Source: Calamus simplicifolius
Lineage: Eukaryota; Streptophyta; Magnoliopsida; Arecales; Arecaceae
Assembly (NCBI GenBank): GCA_900491605.1
Contig: UESW01003903.1
Location: 1,279,576 to 1,343,575 of the forward strand
Reading direction: 5' to 3'
DNA length: 64,000 nt
The position numbers and the translations under genes are program-made. A model generated the notes under the pieces. The model did no database searches. It worked only from the letters and a program-made list of their open reading frames with translations, and was not told the DNA's origin. This document shows, piece after piece, positions 14,501 through 22,430 of the stretch. Every line of letters begins with the position of its first letter. Positions within the stretch are counted from its first letter, which is position 1.

Positions 14501-14874
14501 ATATAATTTTTGGTCTACTACTTTTTTTTTCCCTTCCTTTACATGTATTAAATCATTTCTTTGTACGGATGCATCCTTATGTCCGTTACAAATGTTTAAA
14601 TCATTTTTTCGTTGATATATCCTCCATTGGTGCTGCATCTGCAGTTGCATTCCTACCTTCTTATATGGATTAGTATGCAACTTCTTGGATCATTCCGTGG
14701 ACATGCTTATTTACATTAATTTGCCCATCTGCCCATCTGCAGGTTGACGAGTGGTGGGAGCAACCAGCAGCAACAGCCGTGGACTGGGTTACGGTAGATG
14801 GGCAAACTGTGGGTGCTTGGCTCAACCTTGTTAAACAGCTTCAGATGGCATTTTATGACAAGGAGCTTCTATGA
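89..14874 (+). CDS. AUG5: AUGMIN subunit 5 (gamma-tubulin recruiting augmin complex), ten coding exons, two 1-base frame breaks
   Basis: The protein starts MQGPGGSAPRPDAILEWLQK and continues with KICRGNMVPVWSFLLQRV, which I recognise as the plant AUG5/HAUS5 N-terminus. Augmin binds existing microtubules and recruits the gamma-tubulin ring complex, giving branched nucleation in the spindle, phragmoplast and cortex. Coding exons are 89-543, 1104-1645, 4217-4357, 5011-5187, 8108-8317, 10383-10568, 11246-11405, 12587-12782, 14019-14151 and 14743-14874, all with GT-AG introns. Residues about 95-155 form a charged coiled coil (EEEAERLRTVVRRQRKEL). Exon lengths sum to 2332; restoring the two missing bases (about 1167 and 4233) gives 2334, a 777-residue protein, close to the roughly 800 residues usual in the family. 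The ATG at 89 is the first in frame with the conserved N-terminus. Only 88 bases of upstream sequence are present, so the promoter lies outside. The breaks may be assembly errors. Confidence 0.93.
544..1103 (+). other. AUG5 intron 1
   Basis: AT-rich intron between exons 1 and 2. Its 3' end carries a long T tract (about 1067-1088) in front of the acceptor. I see no other gene or repeat in it. Confidence 0.85.
1104..1645 (+). CDS. AUG5: AUG5 exon 2, with a 1-base deletion near 1167
   Basis: Begins after the acceptor TTAG at 1100-1103 and reads HKQVMLEAYDQQCDEATKIFA. At 1165-1170 the sequence GCGAGT runs out of frame into TAA (1195-1197). One extra G there (GCG GAG TAC) would restore EYQRRLHHYVNQARDVRRL. 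Downstream the frame is open from about 1170 to the donor at 1646 and matches the family. Confidence 0.9.
1646..4216 (+). other. AUG5 intron 2
   Basis: About 2.6 kb of AT-rich sequence without a convincing coding frame. Short open frames inside (for example 2685-2879 and 3881-4126) show no family resemblance. No clear repeat was noticed. Confidence 0.8.
4217..4357 (+). CDS. AUG5: AUG5 exon 3, with a 1-base deletion near 4233
   Basis: Acceptor TTTAG at 4212-4216 and donor CAG|GTATCC at 4358. The exon starts YKYEM, then ATGATCGAGTGA reads into a stop. One more A (ATG AAT CGA GTG) restores the frame leading to IDAASSDASSPLPYQVYGNG. The length of 141 bases is one short of the phase needed between exons 2 and 4. 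Confidence 0.88.
4358..5010 (+). other. AUG5 intron 3
   Basis: AT-rich intron bounded by CAG|GTATCC and TTTACAG. Nothing else is recognisable. Confidence 0.8.
5011..5187 (+). CDS. AUG5: AUG5 exon 4
   Basis: Flanked by TTTACAG at the left and GAG|GTATAG at the right, 59 intact codons in phase 0. It reads KAHVQQFVATEDALNKAAEA, a helical segment typical of the middle of AUG5. Confidence 0.92.
6131..6620. mobile_element. Possible MITE (non-autonomous DNA transposon) in AUG5 intron 4
   Basis: A segment of about 490 bases starts with GGACTGTTTGGATTGGAGGG and ends with an imperfect inverse (CCCTCCAAAGATCCAAACAAAG). It is flanked on both sides by CTTTAG, which could be the target duplication. The interior is strongly purine-rich on the left and pyrimidine-rich on the right (AAGGAAATGAAGG against CCTTCTTTTTACTC), so the whole unit could fold as a long imperfect hairpin. 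No transposase is present. Inverted ends of the GTTTGGAT type are common in plant hAT/Tourist-like MITEs, but the superfamily cannot be settled here. Confidence 0.5.
6679..6777. repeat. 49-bp tandem duplication
   Basis: The string TATACTAGTGGACATGTC and the following CCTTTTCTA.CCACTT are found twice, starting at about 6682 and 6731, with a few substitutions. Confidence 0.7.
7221..7770. repeat. Tandem duplication, two copies of about 276 bp, AUG5 intron 4
   Basis: Copy 1 (7221-7496) and copy 2 (7497-7770) both begin TGCAAGGAGGAAATATTATG and both end ...GAAAACTAAGAGAAGCAAT. They differ by scattered substitutions and small indels, so the duplication is not very recent. It contains no gene. Confidence 0.85.
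8108..8317 (+). CDS. AUG5: AUG5 exon 5
   Basis: Acceptor TATGTAG, donor ATG|GTTAGG, 70 intact codons in phase 0. It reads LEVWIKEREVAGLRASLSTL and then a coiled coil (EVQRLNKLCAEWKEAEDSLK). Confidence 0.92.
8318..10382 (+). other. AUG5 intron 5
   Basis: About 2 kb of AT-rich sequence. I see no gene, no clear terminal repeats and no array in it. Confidence 0.8.
10383..10568 (+). CDS. AUG5: AUG5 exon 6
   Basis: Acceptor GCTGCAG, donor CAG|GTTGGT, 62 intact codons. It reads DASAFWDQQPLAAREHAART, a well-conserved AUG5 segment. Confidence 0.93.
10798..10857. repeat. Compound (CT)n(AT)n microsatellite
   Basis: About 27 bases of CT repeats followed directly by about 33 bases of AT repeats in AUG5 intron 6. 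Confidence 0.95.
11035..11202. repeat. (TA)n / (TATG)n microsatellite
   Basis: About 165 bases of alternating TA and TATG repeats that end 40 bases before exon 7. Open frames made only of Tyr/Ile or Met/Tyr codons across it are artefacts. Confidence 0.95.
11246..11405 (+). CDS. AUG5: AUG5 exon 7
   Basis: Acceptor GAGCAG, donor CCTG|GTAATA. It reads GLLEFMGANGATGPEALSAA through to ISAALQYHPG. The exon is preceded by about 150 bases of AT microsatellite but is itself intact. Confidence 0.93.
11406..12586 (+). other. AUG5 intron 7
   Basis: AT-rich intron with a CT microsatellite near its start. At about 11930-12050 a stretch reading like ...CAAACCTAGAACCTTTGGGTG... resembles a degenerate dispersed plant repeat, but no ends can be defined. 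Confidence 0.6.
11493..11518. repeat. (CT)n microsatellite
   Basis: Thirteen CT repeats in AUG5 intron 7. Confidence 0.95.
12587..12782 (+). CDS. AUG5: AUG5 exon 8
   Basis: Acceptor TATTAG, donor GAGAG|GTATAA. It reads AESSDPGLASVLESLEFCLK through to HAHRVQQEYER, with the reading frame intact. Confidence 0.93.
13533..13602. repeat. 35-bp tandem duplication, AUG5 intron 8
   Basis: TATGGTGATGCA.TTCACATG followed by CTTGATGGGTTATC appears twice in succession, with one difference (G or C after GCA). Confidence 0.85.
14019..14151 (+). CDS. AUG5: AUG5 exon 9
   Basis: Acceptor CTGCAG, donor TTG|GTAAGC. It reads MANYCLKLSGEQEKVVTERW and ends CLADCQRVRGL. Confidence 0.93.
14152..14742 (+). other. 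AUG5 intron 9
   Basis: AT-rich intron bounded by TTG|GTAAGC and CATCTGCAG. The motif GCCCATCT is doubled just before the acceptor. Nothing else is seen. Confidence 0.8.
14743..14874 (+). CDS. AUG5: AUG5 exon 10 (C-terminus and stop)
   Basis: Acceptor CTGCAG at 14737-14742. It reads VDEWWEQPAATAVDWVTVDG and ends with ...AFYDKELL and TGA at 14872-14874, the usual AUG5 C-terminus. The 3' UTR follows; its end is not certain. Confidence 0.93.
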   Translation, partial: VDEWWEQPAATAVDWVTVDGQTVGAWLNLVKQLQMAFYDKELL

Positions 14875-15864
14875 ATGTTTTAAAAAGGAGCTTCAAACAA
14901 TCCCACTGGCTCAGGTTAATCTATTTTTGTGGTGAGTTTAATTTGCTGAAATCACCGCTCAAGGGGGTTTGCTGTCGCCCTTCGCTGCTAGATTCTGTTA
15001 TTTCTAGTGAATTTCACTAAGTCATTCTTCCCCTCTTCCCTGTTGATCACTTCAATTCATAATTTGGTCCTTTGTATAGTGAACGTTTCGCTGGTTGATG
15101 AAGGGGTTGGATTGTTTGTACCATTCACTGCTTATGTTTCTTTCTTTCTTCCTTTTTTTTTTTGGCCTTTCTTAAGCAGCACACCGCTTGGTGTTACAGT
15201 CAGTGGGTGTAATTGTAATGCTTCTTTGTACGCTTGTTTTTTTAATCCAAATGATTTTTTTTCCCATTATATTTCCAGATTGATAATATGTAGCCTCTTT
15301 TATTGCAAGTTCTAAAGCATTAGTTTTAGAAGCACTTCCTTTGTCGTGCTCCATGCAGGGCTGACAGTTTGTTGTCACGTAACCATTCTTGTCATTACTT
15401 GGTGATGCGAAAGAAGTAATTACCTTCATGGGACTGCTGATTTATTTTCTGAAATATGTATAGATCATTCTTAGTAAAGAAGACTGGCTTCGAAGGATTT
15501 CTCTCTTCTATTTCTTCTTCATTTTTTCACTTTTCTGAGAAATATATATCCGTTCTTTTGGGGGTGGTGTTAGAGACATTTTTTCAGAAGCTCCGGTAAT
15601 GCATCTAACCGGATTTGGAAATTTTAAGACTATGGAGGTTATCATAGAAGGCAGTCGTTGAGATTTGAGGAAAGCTGAAAGATCCTTATTGTGTTCCGAA
15701 AGGGTAAAAAAATTATACTTATTCTGTGCCTCTCAGAGTTTTATTTTATTTATTTATTTATTTCAACGGAGCATTCTAGTTTCGATGAGCCAGTTGAGCT
15801 GACCGTCCCTCTAGCACCGCGGGGATCGGATGGACATCGAAATCCAGCCCAAGAACTAAAGAAG
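14875..15864. other. AUG5 3' UTR and downstream spacer
   Basis: T-rich sequence after the AUG5 stop. The transcript end is not obvious. A TTTA microsatellite lies at about 15742-15762. No gene is recognised. Confidence 0.6.
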
Positions 15865-16275
15865 AAGCCGGGATGACGGTCTTGAACAGCTCATGGAGCC
15901 GGCGTTCCGGTTGCACGTGACCGACATCAGGCTGCCGTCCCGTCGCTCCAGCCGGCCATCTGGTCCTGGAGGTCGACGTCCAAGAGGCGAGGTTGGAGAG
16001 CACAGCGCCACAGCGTCGACGGGCGAGGAAGCCTGGGCGCGCCTTCGTGTTTGTATAACTCGCTCTATCGGTCCCGTTGGTTCCCTTCCGACCTTGGAGA
16101 CATGCCGCTCCTTCCACTCCTCGGGGACCTCCTAGACGTACTCGGCCGAGTCCTTGCTTGCGATGCCACCGTAGCCGCCCTAGTTGGCGGCGCTGGCGGC
16201 AGTGCCGTAGTAAATGTGGAAGGTGGGAGGATCGGCGACTGTGGAGAAGGTGAAGAGGGTTGGATTCCCTTTTTA
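15865..16275 (-). pseudogene. PsbP-domain protein remnant (thylakoid lumen family), intron-less and frame-broken
   Basis: Reading the - strand from about 16273, the three frames give in order FTFSTVADPPTF, IYYGTAASAAN, a TAG stop, GGYGG, DSAEYV, another TAG, EVPEEWKERHVSKV, then KGTNGTD in a shifted frame, DVDLQDQMA, SVTCNRN and LHELFKTV. This order of blocks matches PsbP-domain proteins of the thylakoid lumen. At least two in-frame stops and several frame changes show it is not functional. The part seen has no intron, so it may be a processed copy, but no poly-A tail or target duplication was found. It lies about 200 bases left of Ty3 element 1. It does not affect AUG5, which is on the other strand. 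Which PsbP-like paralogue it derives from cannot be told. Confidence 0.65.
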
Positions 16276-16479
16276 GCGGGTCTGGGTTTGTAATGGGAAG
16301 CGGGAAGACGAAGACGCCAGCTCATCACGGGCTTAACGAAAAGTCTGCTGGTGGTTGACGCATGGCGTGCGTGCGCTTGTTAAAAATAAAAAAAAATTAT
16401 TTTTATTTTTGATGCTATGCATCATGCGCTAATCATCATGCGCAATACAGCAAGGAGCTTAACAATTTAATGAGCCACA

Positions 16480-16484
16480 CAAAG
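16480..16484. repeat. Target site duplication, left copy (CAAAG), Ty3 element 1
   Basis: CAAAG directly precedes the left LTR and recurs directly after the right LTR (37296-37300). Confidence 0.9.
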
Positions 16485-17349
16485 TGTTGCTGCCAAACTA
16501 CTTGTGATGAGCGTCGGGTGAGTTGAGAGCTCCGCAGGCCTTCGAGAATGTAGAGAGGTTACCGTCTTCCTTCGAGAGCCTCCAAAAGTCTCAGACAGAT
16601 GGTTTCGGTGGGAACCCTCCGACGCTCAAGTCAGTGGATTGTAGAACATGAATGTTGTATACGAGTAGAACTTGAAAGAGAAGAGAGCCCCCTTTGTGTT
16701 GAGCTCGGGTCCTCTTCTTATGCATGTCTGGGAAGTCACGTTTACCTCGCTCCATTAGAACCGTTCAATCTGCTTTGCTAGGATGAGCTCCGTCGAACGG
16801 CAAGTGGGTGAGCCGTTGCTGAATGGGCGCCATGCATGCCGGTAACTGCGGGCGTGCTAGTACCTATCCGTGATTTCAGCGAGCGAGATACACGGTAACT
16901 GATGTCTCGAATCTCGGAGTTCATTACCTGAAGTAGGTTTTAATGTACTTAGAAAAATAAGGCACCAAGTTAGAGTCGGAGCTGGAGCTAGAGGCTGGAG
17001 CCATAAGCTAGAGCCGACGCTGGAGGCCGGAGCCAAAGGCCAAAGCTAGAGGCCAGAGCCGTATGCCGGAGCCGACGTTGGAGCCTGTAGCCAAAGGCCG
17101 GAGCTGACGCTGGAGGCTGGAGCTAAAGGCCGGAGCCGACGCTGGAGGCCGGAGCCAAAGGCCGGAGCCGATGCTGGAGGCCGGAGCCGAGGCCGAAATC
17201 GGAGGCTGGAGCCAAGACCGGAATCGGAGGCCGGAGCCAAGGGCGGGGACAAGAATTCCAACATCCCGAAAATGAGCTATCACATCATTGATTCCGAAAA
17301 TTGCGCAGGGTGTTATGACGCCGCCCATAGGAGATGATCAGCCATATCA
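16485..17349 (-). repeat. 3' LTR of Ty3 element 1 (left)
   Basis: 865 bases, beginning TGTTGCTGCC and ending GCCATATCA. It corresponds along its full length to 36424-37295. It includes a GC-rich internal array at about 16985-17240. Confidence 0.92.
16985..17240. repeat. GC-rich minisatellite inside the LTR of element 1
   Basis: Degenerate units built from GGAGCCGACGCTGGAGGCC and GGAGCCAAAGGCC repeat about ten times. The homologous array in the other LTR is at about 36920-37190, with a different unit order. Open frames of Gly-Ser-Gly-Leu type across it are artefacts of the repeat. Confidence 0.85.
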
Positions 17350-17350
17350 G

Positions 17351-17370
17351 ATGCCCCCCCACCCCTGAGA
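17351..17370 (-). promoter_or_regulatory. Polypurine tract of element 1
   Basis: On the - strand a purine run (CAGGGGTGGGGGGGCAT) abuts the 3' LTR, as needed for plus-strand DNA priming during reverse transcription. Confidence 0.75.
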
Positions 17371-17644
17371 TGGGTGGGCGCACAGTCACCAGCGAAAGGG
17401 GTGTTAATATCCATCAGGCGGCTGATCTCCGTGCCATTATTTCGTCCACTCATGTTGGGATTGGGGAAGATTTTTCTCGGGCGAGGAGTTGTAAAAAGGT
17501 GAGCGTCATCATTGCGGTAGGGTCACCACCTTTTATTGGTGGTGTTTTTCGCGTTTCTTGCGCCGATGGGCTGCTGAAGCGGCTTCCAGTGGAAAGCAGA
17601 CATATGGCCAGATCGGACAACCGCGGGATGATTTGAAATGGGGT

Positions 17645-17651
17645 TATAAAA
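17645..17651 (+). promoter_or_regulatory. TATA box of the antisense gene in element 1
   Basis: TATAAAA stands about 240 bases upstream of the first open frame of the antisense gene. A pyrimidine-rich leader (CCTCCAATCCCCACCTTCTC) follows. It is antisense to the retrotransposon genome. Confidence 0.55.
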
Positions 17652-18646
17652 GAAAAAAATCGTCCTTGTCCTCCAATCCCCACCTTCTCTTACGTTACAA
17701 CCTCCTACCTTGAATCCGCAAGCATCTGTTTACCTCCCGTTTCTGTCCCCCTCCTCGTGCTCCTTCAATCTCGGTTCAAGTTTTTCAGGTTAGTTCCCAT
17801 AGCTTCTTTGCCTTCTTGTTCTATTTCCGATTCTGGGGGTCGTTCCCCATTCCTTCTCAACCTTCTGCCTCCTTACCGACTCAATGGACCACCCCATCTT
17901 CTGACCCTACTTCGTCGGAGTGGCGGCGGCCAGCCGGACGCCCCGCAACCAGGAGTCGTTCGGCCGTCGGACGAACCTCCCCCAGCGCCGTCCGACAGCC
18001 GCTAGTCCCTACAGCATTGTCAAGGAGTCCCCCGAGTGGACTGCCTCCACTATGTCTGCTCAAGACATAGTGAACCTAGGAGCCAAATATAGTTTCCTTC
18101 CAAACATGCGTATGTCCTACCCTGCTCTTAAAGACAGGGTAACCTCTTCCCGTCCCGGAAGGGTTGCCTTGTACAGAGCCTTCTTTAAGGCAGGACTTCG
18201 ATTACCCATTCACCCTTTCATCCTCAACCTTCTAGATAGATATTCTTTAACACCCTCCCAATTAGTTCCTCACTCCATCCGAACCATCGTTGACTTTCTA
18301 ATTCTCTGTCACCTGCAAGGTATAGAGGCTAGCATCTCTTATTTCGCAGTTTCTATACCCTCCGCAAGCAAGCGGGTTGGTGGTCCTTTACCCCTAGACC
18401 CACTAGGATCCTCAAATGGTATCTTCCCACCTCTATCAAAGGGTGGAAAGATAAGTTCTTCTTTGCCAATGTCGAGGGGGGTGAGCGGAAGCTGGGGAAC
18501 ACCAAATACTGACGCCAATAGGGATTCTTCCATCCTCCCGAGGGATCGAATGACATTTGGGCAGCTTCTGACTGCCGATATCCCTCGGTGCAATCGGCTT
18601 CTGACCGACGAAAACCTCCATCTCGCCGGCCTTATTCCATCTAGTG

Positions 18647-18729
18647 GTGAGCACTTGATTACTCACCTCTTTCCCCTCTTCTTCTCTTTCTTGTTTTTTT
18701 TTTTAACTCCTTTTTTTTTTTGATATAAG
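18647..18729 (+). other. Probable intron 1 of the antisense gene in element 1
   Basis: Donor GTGAGC after AGTG, acceptor ATAAG, with an almost pure T tract before the acceptor. It sits at the same place, just after the Transposase_28-like domain, as the 78-bp intron in element 2. Confidence 0.6.
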
Positions 18730-19252
18730 GATGACGCCATCACTTCATGAGATCAGGCAAGCTGCTACCAGAAGAGGAAGGCAAAGGGGAATGGGGCCCC
18801 CGCGGAGAGGAGGGCCATTGCCAAGATTCCCAAGAGGGCCGATGCTGGAAGGGCCGACGCCGAAAGGGCTAAGGTCATGGAGCCCTTGCGCGGGGACGAG
18901 GCGGTAGGAGCCTCAAGCCGACGAGCCCGTAAGGAACGACGCGGTAAGGGCCGAGGCCAGCGAGGAATTTGGGCGGAGCAAGGTGGGAGGAAGTGATTTG
19001 CCTTCACCAGTACCGGCTCCCCCTTCGTTATTCTGCTCGATCCTTCTCCGGAGCGAGTTGCGAAAGCGCCGTCACCCCCGCCCGAAGTCATCGAAATGGA
19101 GCCGGCCCAATCAACTACAAGACGACTCCAGTAGTTGTCATACCTCCAAAAGGGGTAACAACTGAGGCGCCTCCACCAGCAAAGGTTTCGGAGGTGGCAG
19201 AGTCGGAGGCGGAGTCCTCCCATGCGGCCCCCATGTCAGCGGAAGGGACTGG

Positions 19253-19257
19253 CGTCG
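19253..19257. repeat. Target site duplication, left copy (CGTCG), copia A
   Basis: CGTCG before the left LTR matches 29354-29358 after the right LTR. Confidence 0.93.
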
Positions 19258-20739
19258 TGTTGATCCATTTATTAATTTTGATGATTACTAAAGGAATTGA
19301 GTATATTTATTTGATTACTAATGGATTTTATAAGTGTTTCAGGACTTAAATTTATTTGATCAATTTAAAGGAATTAAGAAATGAATTTTGAATCAAATAT
19401 AATCAGAGATTTCAAAGTTTCAGAGCTTGGAGTCGACACCTAGAAAACCTGGAGCCGACCCCATGGCCAATTCATTTTAATCTGATTTTTGATACAATCC
19501 GGAGTTGACACCTAGAGTTTCGGAGTCGACACCTAGAGTTTCGAGTCGACACTACAGTGTCTGGAGCCAACTCCGATGCAGGGATTAGAACGCTTATTTT
19601 TTGAGCATCCTGGAGCCGACACCTACAGTATTCGAGCCGACACCTGACGATGGCGAGCTGACACTTACTTTTTCGGAGCCGACTCTTCAACAAACTCGAA
19701 AATTTCTATTTTTGGTAAATGATCTGGAGCCGACACATGAAAAGTTGGAGCCGACTCCAACCTGACTAGGATGAAAATTTAAAATGCCAGATCAGCTCTA
19801 ACGGTAATATTTCCCTTTTACCTAATTTCTAACGGATATATTTTGTTTCGAGGTATACTCCAACGGCTAGTTTCATCCCAAAAACGGATTGAAAAAAAAT
19901 CTATAAAAAAAGGGGAAAAACACCTGTTTGAAAAGAGGAAAAAAGAACGGAAAAGAGAAAAATTTCAAATCAAAAATCCGAGAAATGAGCCTGAAATCCA
20001 AGAGAAAAGCTTCTAACTCAAATCCTTCCACTCCAAAAAGCTCAAAGAGGAATCCAAGGCATTCAAATCAAAATCGGTGGATTTCCCAAATTAAAGAAAA
20101 GCTCTGTTTCTTCCATTTTCAATCTTCTCAACTGCAATGACTGTGAAGAATTAAAGCTGAGGCTTGATTCATCATTCCAAAGGAAGAGAGGAAAAGAAGA
20201 AAGAAGAAAAGCTCAAAGCCAAACAACTTCAAATCAGGCTTTTCTAAACTTGTTTACTTATTTTTGAATATTTGCTCATTGAGGAGCTGTGTATCTTTGA
20301 AAAACAATATTCTTTTGTTTGTGCCTAGTTCAATCAAGGGATTGAACTAGTGGAGGTTGTATACCTCGGGTCAAGCTAGATAGCTTGAGTTTAGGTTTTG
20401 TGCTGGTGAGCCCGAAAAACCGCTGGGTTCGTTGTGATCCCGGGTAAAACAACAAGTTTGAGTTGTGAGCTTGTAAAACAACTCGGCTGTAATCGAGGAG
20501 ATTATAGTGTGGACCCAAGTGGATCTTGGGAGTGGACGTAGGTGTTGGATACACCGAACCACTATAAAATCTTTGTGTTTGCCGTGCTTCTATTGTCTCT
20601 ATCTCTATCTCATTGATTGTGCTTTATATTTGCATTGCATTTACTTTCATTCATCTTAAGCAAACAATTTTTATTTAAGGTTAAATTTTTTAAAGAACCC
20701 AATTCACCCCCCCCTCTTGGGTTGTCATCTGGGCCAACA
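19258..20739 (+). repeat. 5' LTR of copia A
   Basis: 1482 bases, TGTTGATCC...GGGCCAACA. The U3 part (about 19430-19770) carries many GAGYCGACWCC motifs. R/U5 ends with a CACCCCCCCCTCTTGGGTTG tract just before the end. Confidence 0.93.
19430..19770. repeat. Array of GAGYCGACWCC motifs in U3 of copia A
   Basis: About fourteen irregularly spaced variants of GGAGTCGACACC / GGAGCCGACTCC lie between 19430 and 19770. The corresponding array in the right LTR is at 28040-28370. Confidence 0.85.
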
Positions 20740-20741
20740 AT

Positions 20742-20753
20742 TGGTATCAGAGC
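20742..20753 (+). promoter_or_regulatory. Primer binding site of copia A (initiator tRNA-Met type)
   Basis: TGGTATCAGAGC lies three bases after the 5' LTR. It is the standard plant copia sequence complementary to the initiator methionine tRNA 3' end. Confidence 0.92.
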
Positions 20754-20799
20754 AAGTGCTCATTAGATTTTGATCACACGATCAAGAGCTAAAGATCCA

Positions 20800-22418
20800 A
20801 TGGCAGCTCAAGTTGGATCATTTTGCCGAAGGTCATTCTACGAATAGACCTCCCTTGTTTAATGGTTCCAACTATTCATATTGGAAAGCAAGAATGAGGA
20901 TATTCATTCAAGCTTCTGATTATGAATTTGGGGTGTTATAATTAATGGACCTAGTACACCCACACACATTGTTGATGGCACTATTGTTCCTAAGCCCGAA
21001 AGGGATTGGAATGATAATGATAGGAAAATGGCACAGCTCAATGCTAAGGCCATGAATGTCTTATATTGTTCTTTAGATGCTAATGAATTTAATAGAATCT
21101 CTACATGTAATTCCGCAAAGGAGATTTGGGATAGATTAGAGGTTACCCATGAGGGTACCAATCAAGTTAAAGAATCTAAGATAAATATTCTAGTTCACAA
21201 ATATGAATTATTTAGCATGGAACAAACTGAAACTATAGCATGCATGTACACTAGATTTACTGATATTGTAAATGGTTTGAAAAGTTTAGGCAAAACATAT
21301 ACTAACTCTGAACTTGTTCGTAAAATTCTTAGGTCACTTCCAAGAACGTGGGAAGCAAAGGTGACAGCAATCCAAGAAGCAAAGGACCTCAATACCTTAC
21401 CCTTAGAGGAGCTTCTAGGATCCCTAATGACCCATGAATTGACCATGAAGCAGCACATAGAAGAGGATGTGAAAAAGAAAAAGACCATAGCCCTTAAGGC
21501 TGCTGAAAGTGAGGAGAGCTGTAGTGATGATGATGATGATGATACAGCTCTTCTAGCAAGAAAATTCAAAAAATTCATGAGGAGAAAGAAACCCTTCCAC
21601 AAGAAGAAATTTGGAATAAGATGGAAGGAGAAAAGAAAAAGATAAGGACAAGGACAAAGAAAAGACCCCTTGATTTGCTATGAATGTAAGAAACCGGGGC
21701 ACTTTAGATATGATTGTCCTCAACTGAAAAAGACTTTTAAGAAGAAGAAGAAAGCCTATGTTGCAACCTGGAGTGATAGTGATGAATCTTCTTCAGAGGA
21801 AGACAAAAGGAAGTTGCAAACATTTGCTTATGGCAAACGACGAATGAGGTAAGTTCCGAAAACCCTTGTGATGACTTTGCTTTTGATGAATTGTTTGATG
21901 CTTTTAATGAACTTGTTGGTGATTTAAATTTTGAAAAAGAAATATAAGTTTTTGAAAAATGAAAATTTAACTTTCATTAAAGAAAAAGAAAATCTTAATA
22001 ATGAAACTAAAGTGCTGAAATCTGAAAATGAAATTGTAAAAGAAAAAGAATCAATTTCCAATGAAAATGATAAACTAAAGAAGGAAGTTGATAAATATAA
22101 AATATTGTTGATAAATTACTTATAGTTCTGAAAAACTTAATTTATTGTTAAGTAATCAAAGAGCTATATGATAAGCTGGTTTAGGTTATAGACCTAACTT
22201 AAACAAAAATTTGTCAAAAACTTTTTTAGAAAGAACAAAATAATGATAATGTTACATGTCATTACTGTAACAAGAAGGGACATAAATTTTGAATGCATTT
22301 TAAGAAAAACAAAAGTTAAATAATAAAGGAAAGAAATATGGGTTCCAAAGGAACAATCTTTTATGCTACTAACCATGAAGGACCCAAGAAGGCTTGGGTA
22401 CCTAAATATAAGACTTAA
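20800..22418 (+). pseudogene. gag: gag of copia A, frame-broken
   Basis: The capsid/nucleocapsid polyprotein starts at ATG 20800 (MAAQVGS) but loses its frame within 20 bases. It is open again at 21028-21645 (MAQLNAKAMNVLYCSLDANE, the UBN2-like gag core) and at 21670-21852, with a zinc knuckle CYECKKPGHFRYDC. A lysine/asparagine-rich coiled coil follows at 21931-22125. A second, damaged zinc knuckle is at about 22257 (CHYCNKKGHKF). The gag stop TAA (22416-22418) lies 13 bases before the pol block, in the pol frame. Compared with copia B it has several indels and is not functional as it stands. Confidence 0.88.
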
Positions 22419-22430
22419 TTATTTTTGCAG

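Noticed and set aside
89..14874. AUG5 as a processed or old pseudogene
   Set aside because: All nine introns are present with good splice sites, and eight of ten exons are intact; only two single-base losses argue for it.
17008..17328. - strand frames rich in Gly-Ser-Gly-Leu and Pro-Ala
   Set aside because: Repeat artefact of the LTR minisatellite; the same happens at 36799-37229 and 39090-39344.
19472..19693. Arg/Cys-rich - strand frame in the LTR of copia A (and 28033-28278)
   Set aside because: Created by the GAGYCGACWCC motif array.
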